Below are positions 60,582-64,000 of a stretch of 64,000 nucleotides of DNA, piece by piece (position 1 is the first letter of the stretch; every line of letters begins with the position of its first letter). Under the pieces are notes generated by a model, which was not told the DNA's origin, did not search any database, and saw nothing but the letters and a program-made list of their open reading frames with translations. This DNA comes from Pseudomonas sp. p1(2021b) (GTDB taxonomy: Bacteria > Pseudomonadota > Gammaproteobacteria > Pseudomonadales > Pseudomonadaceae). The stretch is from contig NZ_CP083746.1 of the NCBI RefSeq assembly GCF_020151015.1, forward strand, positions 3,563,001-3,627,000, in the 5' to 3' direction. Made by a program: the position numbers and the translations under genes.

Positions 60582-62768
60582 ATGTGCCGCCTGCTGTTCT
60601 GCCTTTTACTGACGCTCACCTCCTTCGCCACCCTGGCCGCCGAGACGGCCAGGCCCAAGGTCGGCCTGGTGTTGTCCGGTGGCGCAGCCCGGGGCCTGGC
60701 CCATATCGGCGTGCTCAAGGCCCTGGAAGAACAAGGGGTGCACATCGATGCCATCGCCGGCACCAGCATGGGGGCGGTGGTCGGCGGGCTGTATGCCTCC
60801 GGCTACAGTGTCGAGGAATTGGAGAAACTCGCCACCACCCTCGACTGGCAACAGGCGCTCTCCGACGCCCCACCGCGCAAGGACGTCCCCTTCCGGCGCA
60901 AGCAGGACGACCGCGATTTCCTGGTCAAGCAGAAGCTGAGCTTTCGCGACGATGGCAGCCTTGGCCTGCCGCTGGGCGTGATCCAGGGCCAGAACCTGTC
61001 CTTGCTGCTGGAAAGCAAGCTGGCCCATACCGCCGACACCCGCGACTTCGACAAGCTGCCGATCCCCTTCCGCGCCGTGGCCACTGATATCGCCAGCGGC
61101 GAGAAGGTGGTGTTCCGCCGGGGCCACCTGCCCCAGGTGATCCGCGCCAGTATGTCGATCCCGGCGGTGTTCGCCCCGGTCGAGCTGGACGGCCGCCTGC
61201 TGGTGGACGGTGGCATGGTCGACAATATCCCGCTGGACGTTGCCCGGGACATGGGCGTGGACCTGGCCATCGTGGTCGACATCGGCAGCCCGCTGCGTGA
61301 CCGCAAGCAACTGGCCACGGTGGTCGATGTCCTCAACCAGTCGATCACCCTGATGACCCGGCGCAATTCCGAGGAGCAACTGGCCAGCCTGCATCAGGAC
61401 GACATCCTCATCCAACCGCCCCTGGCAGCCTTCGGCGTGACCGACTTTGGCCGTGCCCAGGACATGATCGATGCTGGCTACCGCGCCACCCGAGCCCTCG
61501 ACACCCGCCTGGCCGGCTTGCGCCATGCCGAAGGCGACAGCGGCCTGGCCGTGGCTCGCTCGCCGCGTCAGCGCCGGCCGGTGATCACCGCGATCAAGGT
61601 GGAGAACGACTCGAAGGTCAGTGATGACGTGATCCGCTACTACATCCGCCAACCCCTGGGCGAACCCTTGGAGCTGGACCGCCTGCAGACCGACATGGGC
61701 ACCCTTTATGGCCTGGACTACTTCGACCGGGTGCAGTACCGGGTGGTGCACAAGGGCGACGACAATACCCTGGTGATCAATGCCCGTGGCAAACGCGGCG
61801 GCACCGACTACCTGCGCCTGGGCCTGAACCTGTCGGACGACATGCGCGGCGACAGCGCCTTCAACCTCGGCGCCAGCTACCGAGTCAACGGCATCAACCA
61901 GCTGGGCGCCGAATGGCTGACCCGCGCCCAGATCGGTGACCAACAGGAGCTCTACAGCGAGTTCTACCAGCCACTGGACGTAGGCTCGCGCTATTTCATC
62001 GCGCCCTACCTGGACCTCGGCTCGCAGAACATCGAGGCCACCCTGGACAATGACCCGGTGGCCGAATACCGCCTGGAGCGCTACGGCTTCGGCCTGAATC
62101 TGGGCCGGCAGATCGGCACCTATGGCGAAGTCCGCCTGGGTGTGGGCAAGGCGTGGGGTGAAGCCGAGGTACGCATCGGCGACCAGGACCTGCCCAAGGT
62201 CAGCTTCAATGAAGGTTTCTACGAACTGAAGTATTCCTTCGACACCTTCGACAACGTGTACTTTCCCCACAGCGGCGAGGACATCGGCCTGACCCTACGC
62301 AAGTACGACAAGTCGCTGGACTCGGACCACGACTACCGCCAATGGCAGTTCAAGCTCGACAAGGCCTTCAGCAGCGGGCCCAATTCCTGGGTCCTGGGGG
62401 GGCGCTACGGGCGCACGCTGGACGATACGGAAGTGGTGACGTCAAGCTTCGTGTTCGGCGGCGCCCGGCAGTTGTCGGGCTTTCGCCAGGACTCGGTCTC
62501 GGGCCAGAACATCAGCCTGATGCGCATGGTCTACTACCGCCGCCTGACACCGCGCGCCTACCTGCCCCTGGATTTCCCGCTGTACCTGGGCGGCTCGTTG
62601 GAGCGGGGTCGGGCGTGGAACAACGACAATGAGTTCGACAGTGGGTATATCAACGCGGCGAGCATCTTCCTGGGCCTGGAAACGCCGCTTGGGCCGTTGA
62701 ATATCAGCTACGGGGCCAACAGCGAGCACCAGAAGGCGGTATACCTGAACCTGGGCCATACCTTCTGA
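60582..62768 (+). CDS. PlpD-type patatin phospholipase with POTRA and outer-membrane barrel
   Basis: 729 residues. A signal peptide (MCRLLFCLLLTLTSFATLAA) leads into a patatin domain with the oxyanion motif GGAARG (33-38), nucleophile S62 in GTSMG and the Asp of the dyad in LLVDGGMVDN. One POTRA domain (about 325-395) and a 16-strand Omp85-like barrel (to 729, ending in Phe) follow. This is the layout of the type Vd autotransporter PlpD (728 residues), which exports its own lipase domain. ATG 60582 starts the signal peptide; an in-frame start at 60558 is less likely. Confidence 0.92.
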   Translation: MCRLLFCLLLTLTSFATLAAETARPKVGLVLSGGAARGLAHIGVLKALEEQGVHIDAIAGTSMGAVVGGLYASGYSVEELEKLATTLDWQQALSDAPPRKDVPFRRKQDDRDFLVKQKLSFRDDGSLGLPLGVIQGQNLSLLLESKLAHTADTRDFDKLPIPFRAVATDIASGEKVVFRRGHLPQVIRASMSIPAVFAPVELDGRLLVDGGMVDNIPLDVARDMGVDLAIVVDIGSPLRDRKQLATVVDVLNQSITLMTRRNSEEQLASLHQDDILIQPPLAAFGVTDFGRAQDMIDAGYRATRALDTRLAGLRHAEGDSGLAVARSPRQRRPVITAIKVENDSKVSDDVIRYYIRQPLGEPLELDRLQTDMGTLYGLDYFDRVQYRVVHKGDDNTLVINARGKRGGTDYLRLGLNLSDDMRGDSAFNLGASYRVNGINQLGAEWLTRAQIGDQQELYSEFYQPLDVGSRYFIAPYLDLGSQNIEATLDNDPVAEYRLERYGFGLNLGRQIGTYGEVRLGVGKAWGEAEVRIGDQDLPKVSFNEGFYELKYSFDTFDNVYFPHSGEDIGLTLRKYDKSLDSDHDYRQWQFKLDKAFSSGPNSWVLGGRYGRTLDDTEVVTSSFVFGGARQLSGFRQDSVSGQNISLMRMVYYRRLTPRAYLPLDFPLYLGGSLERGRAWNNDNEFDSGYINAASIFLGLETPLGPLNISYGANSEHQKAVYLNLGHTF

Positions 62769-62773
62769 AGGTA

Positions 62774-62796
62774 CAGGGGCCGCTTTGCGGCCCCTG
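62774..62796. terminator. Terminator between the patatin and MarR genes
   Basis: CAGGGGCCGC-TTT-GCGGCCCCTG is a perfect 10-bp stem between convergent genes. No U-tract is present. Confidence 0.65.
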
Positions 62797-62807
62797 GGAT
62801 GGAAGGC

Positions 62808-63245
62808 TCAGGACTTCTCGAGGTTGGCCAGAATCTTCGCATGCACTCGCATGCAGACTTCCAGGTCAGCCTCATCGACACCGGTGAACAGCTCCTGACG
62901 CAAGGCATTGGCGATGGTCTCGATCTGGTCGATCAAGGGCTTGGCCGGTGGGCACAACACGATCTTCTTGGCCCGACGATCTTCCATCACCGCCTGGCGC
63001 CGCACCAGGCCCTGGCTTTCCAGGCTGTCGAGCAGGCGCGCCAGGGTCGGCCCTTCGACGCCCACGCTTTGCGCCAGTTCACGCTGGGTAGGCGCGTCGT
63101 CGAATCGGGCCAGGTGCAGCAGCACCAGCCAGCGGGCCTGGGACAGGTTGAGGCCGGCCAGGCGGCGGTCCAGTTCGGCGCGCCAGCCACGGGACATCTG
63201 GGCCAGCTGCATGCCGAAGCGGTGTTGGTTGTCGGTCAAGGGCAT
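62808..63245 (-). CDS. MarR-family regulator
   Basis: 145 residues with the winged helix PTQRELAQSVGVEGPTLARL, LDSLESQGLVRRQAV and the wing EDRRAKKIVL. It resembles SlyA. A perfect palindrome 20 bp upstream of the start suggests autoregulation. It is divergent from nothing close; recQ follows the same strand upstream. Confidence 0.9.
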   Translation of the reverse strand: MPLTDNQHRFGMQLAQMSRGWRAELDRRLAGLNLSQARWLVLLHLARFDDAPTQRELAQSVGVEGPTLARLLDSLESQGLVRRQAVMEDRRAKKIVLCPPAKPLIDQIETIANALRQELFTGVDEADLEVCMRVHAKILANLEKS

Positions 63246-63264
63246 AAGTGACTCTATGAACAGA

Positions 63265-63277
63265 ACTAATTATTAGT
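63265..63277. promoter_or_regulatory. Palindromic operator candidate upstream of the MarR gene
   Basis: ACTAAT-T-ATTAGT is a perfect 6-1-6 palindrome, AT-rich in a GC-rich setting. It lies 20-32 bp before the marR-type start, where it could overlap the promoter. Confidence 0.55.
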
Positions 63278-63361
63278 CAGCTAACCATGGCCCGCGGTAA
63301 CAGGCAAGGCTCCTGGCCACGGGAGTGTCCGTTAATCGTGAAAAAACGTGACAAGGGTCAG

Positions 63362-64000
63362 CTACAGTTCGAATTCGGCAGCCAACGCCGCACGAACGCA
63401 GTACAACACGCCTTCCGGCACGCGCTGGCCAAACAGCGCCGACACTGCGGCCACCGGCGGCAGTTCGCCCTCGCCATCGAGGAAGGCGTCCTGCACCTCC
63501 ATCAACAGCTCCTCCGGCAGATCCAGCGCCTGCTCCAGGCTCAGCTCCTGGCGGCCGAGGGCCTCGGCCAACAGGCTGTAGACGTTCTTCTCGGTGCAAT
63601 TGAGCTGGCCGGCGATCTGTGCCGGGGTCATGCCGGCGCGGGCCAGGCTGACCAGCTCGTGGCGCAGGTCCAGTACCACTTTCGGCGCTTGCTCGCCCTT
63701 CCCGCCGTTGAGCACATCGAGGAAAGCCTCGCCATAGCGCTCCAGCTTGCGTGCCCCCACGCCGCTGACCTGGGCCATCTCGCTGAGGCTGGTCGGCTGG
63801 CTGCGCAGCATTTCCAGCAGGGTCGAATCGGGGAAGATGACATAGGGCGGCACACTGTGTTCGGCGGCCAACTTGCGGCGCAGGGCGCGCAGGGCTTCCC
63901 ACAGCTCGCGCTCCTCGGCACGCACCAGCTGGCTGGCGGGGCTGCCGCCGCCGGATGTCTTGGCCACGGTCTGGGGTTTGAGGTCGCGGCGAAGTTGCAG
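63362..64000 (-). CDS. recQ: ATP-dependent DNA helicase RecQ, C-terminal part
   Basis: The frame is open from the right edge to a stop at 63362 (212 codons in the window). It begins LQLRRDLKPQ, the end of the RQC winged helix, followed by an HRDC domain (ERELWEALRALRRKLA, YVIFPDSTLLEML, VSGVGARKLERYGEAFLDVL) and a C-terminal extension of about 90 residues containing a helix-turn-helix-like MTPAQIAGQLNCTEKNVYSLL. RecQ unwinds DNA in recombination repair. The helicase core lies outside the window. Confidence 0.9.
   Translation of the reverse strand: MQLRRDLKPQTVAKTSGGGSPASQLVRAEERELWEALRALRRKLAAEHSVPPYVIFPDSTLLEMLRSQPTSLSEMAQVSGVGARKLERYGEAFLDVLNGGKGEQAPKVVLDLRHELVSLARAGMTPAQIAGQLNCTEKNVYSLLAEALGRQELSLEQALDLPEELLMEVQDAFLDGEGELPPVAAVSALFGQRVPEGVLYCVRAALAAEFEL

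Overview
The window looks like a chromosomal segment of a Pseudomonas of the putida/entomophila group. The DNA is GC-rich. The cytochrome-free metabolic core is typical of the genus: the arginine succinyltransferase (AST/aru) operon with its AraC-type ArgR and Aot uptake system, phhRABC, acsA, amrZ, rsmA/csrA, scpAB-rluB and a CpxR/CpxP/CpxA set. The spacers carry repeated extragenic palindromes with the core GCGGGCTTGTCCCGCG. Species assignment is an inference; no search was run.

Layout. 1-8187 (minus) is almost all of a giant BapA/LapF-type surface adhesin. It has an N-terminal prefix domain, a hydrophobic/poly-Gly hinge, about 26 tandem Ig-like repeats of 82 residues and the start of a C-terminal secretion region that leaves the left edge. 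An AT-richer spacer of about 880 bp and a tRNA-Arg(CCT) follow. 9.3-13.4 kb holds phnN, the ribbon-helix-helix regulator amrZ, the Mg2+ channel mgtE, three near-identical tRNA-Arg(ACG) genes, tRNA-Ser(GCT) and csrA/rsmA. 13.5-17.5 kb is lysC-alaS. At 17.8-18.9 kb a lone plus-strand gene encodes a protein resembling the M91 (NleD/HopH-like) effector peptidases, but the residues where the zinc site should be are replaced.

19-31.3 kb is an arginine catabolism and uptake block on the minus strand: astC-aruF-aruG-astD-astB-(small His-rich protein)-astE, then argR, then aotJ-aotQ-aotM-aotP. Sites matching the ArgR half-site pattern TGTCGC-N8-AA lie upstream of astC and aotJ. acsA follows at 31.9-33.8 kb. 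34.2-45.1 kb is organised around aromatic amino acids: phhR divergent from phhA-phhB-phhC, then a large FAD/Fe-S oxidoreductase with a divergent LysR regulator, then an aromatic amino acid permease. Two almost identical PhhR/TyrR-type boxes sit before phhA and far upstream of the permease, the latter with a possible 56-codon small ORF in between.

45.5-50.8 kb is a housekeeping cluster (rluB, scpB, scpA, YciO-type protein, PHP phosphatase, yciB, yciI). 51-53.6 kb is cpxR-cpxP-cpxA, with TTTAC repeats before cpxP and a terminator before cpxA. 53.7-64 kb holds a nitroreductase, TrkH, two AraC regulators, a Mpo1-like protein, an LpxH-like phosphoesterase, an EamA exporter, a SelT-like CxxC protein, a PlpD-type self-secreting patatin, a MarR regulator with a palindromic operator, and the 3' part of recQ running off the right edge.

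Most of the window is core genome. The accessory-looking parts are the adhesin with its spacer and the M91-like gene between alaS and astE.
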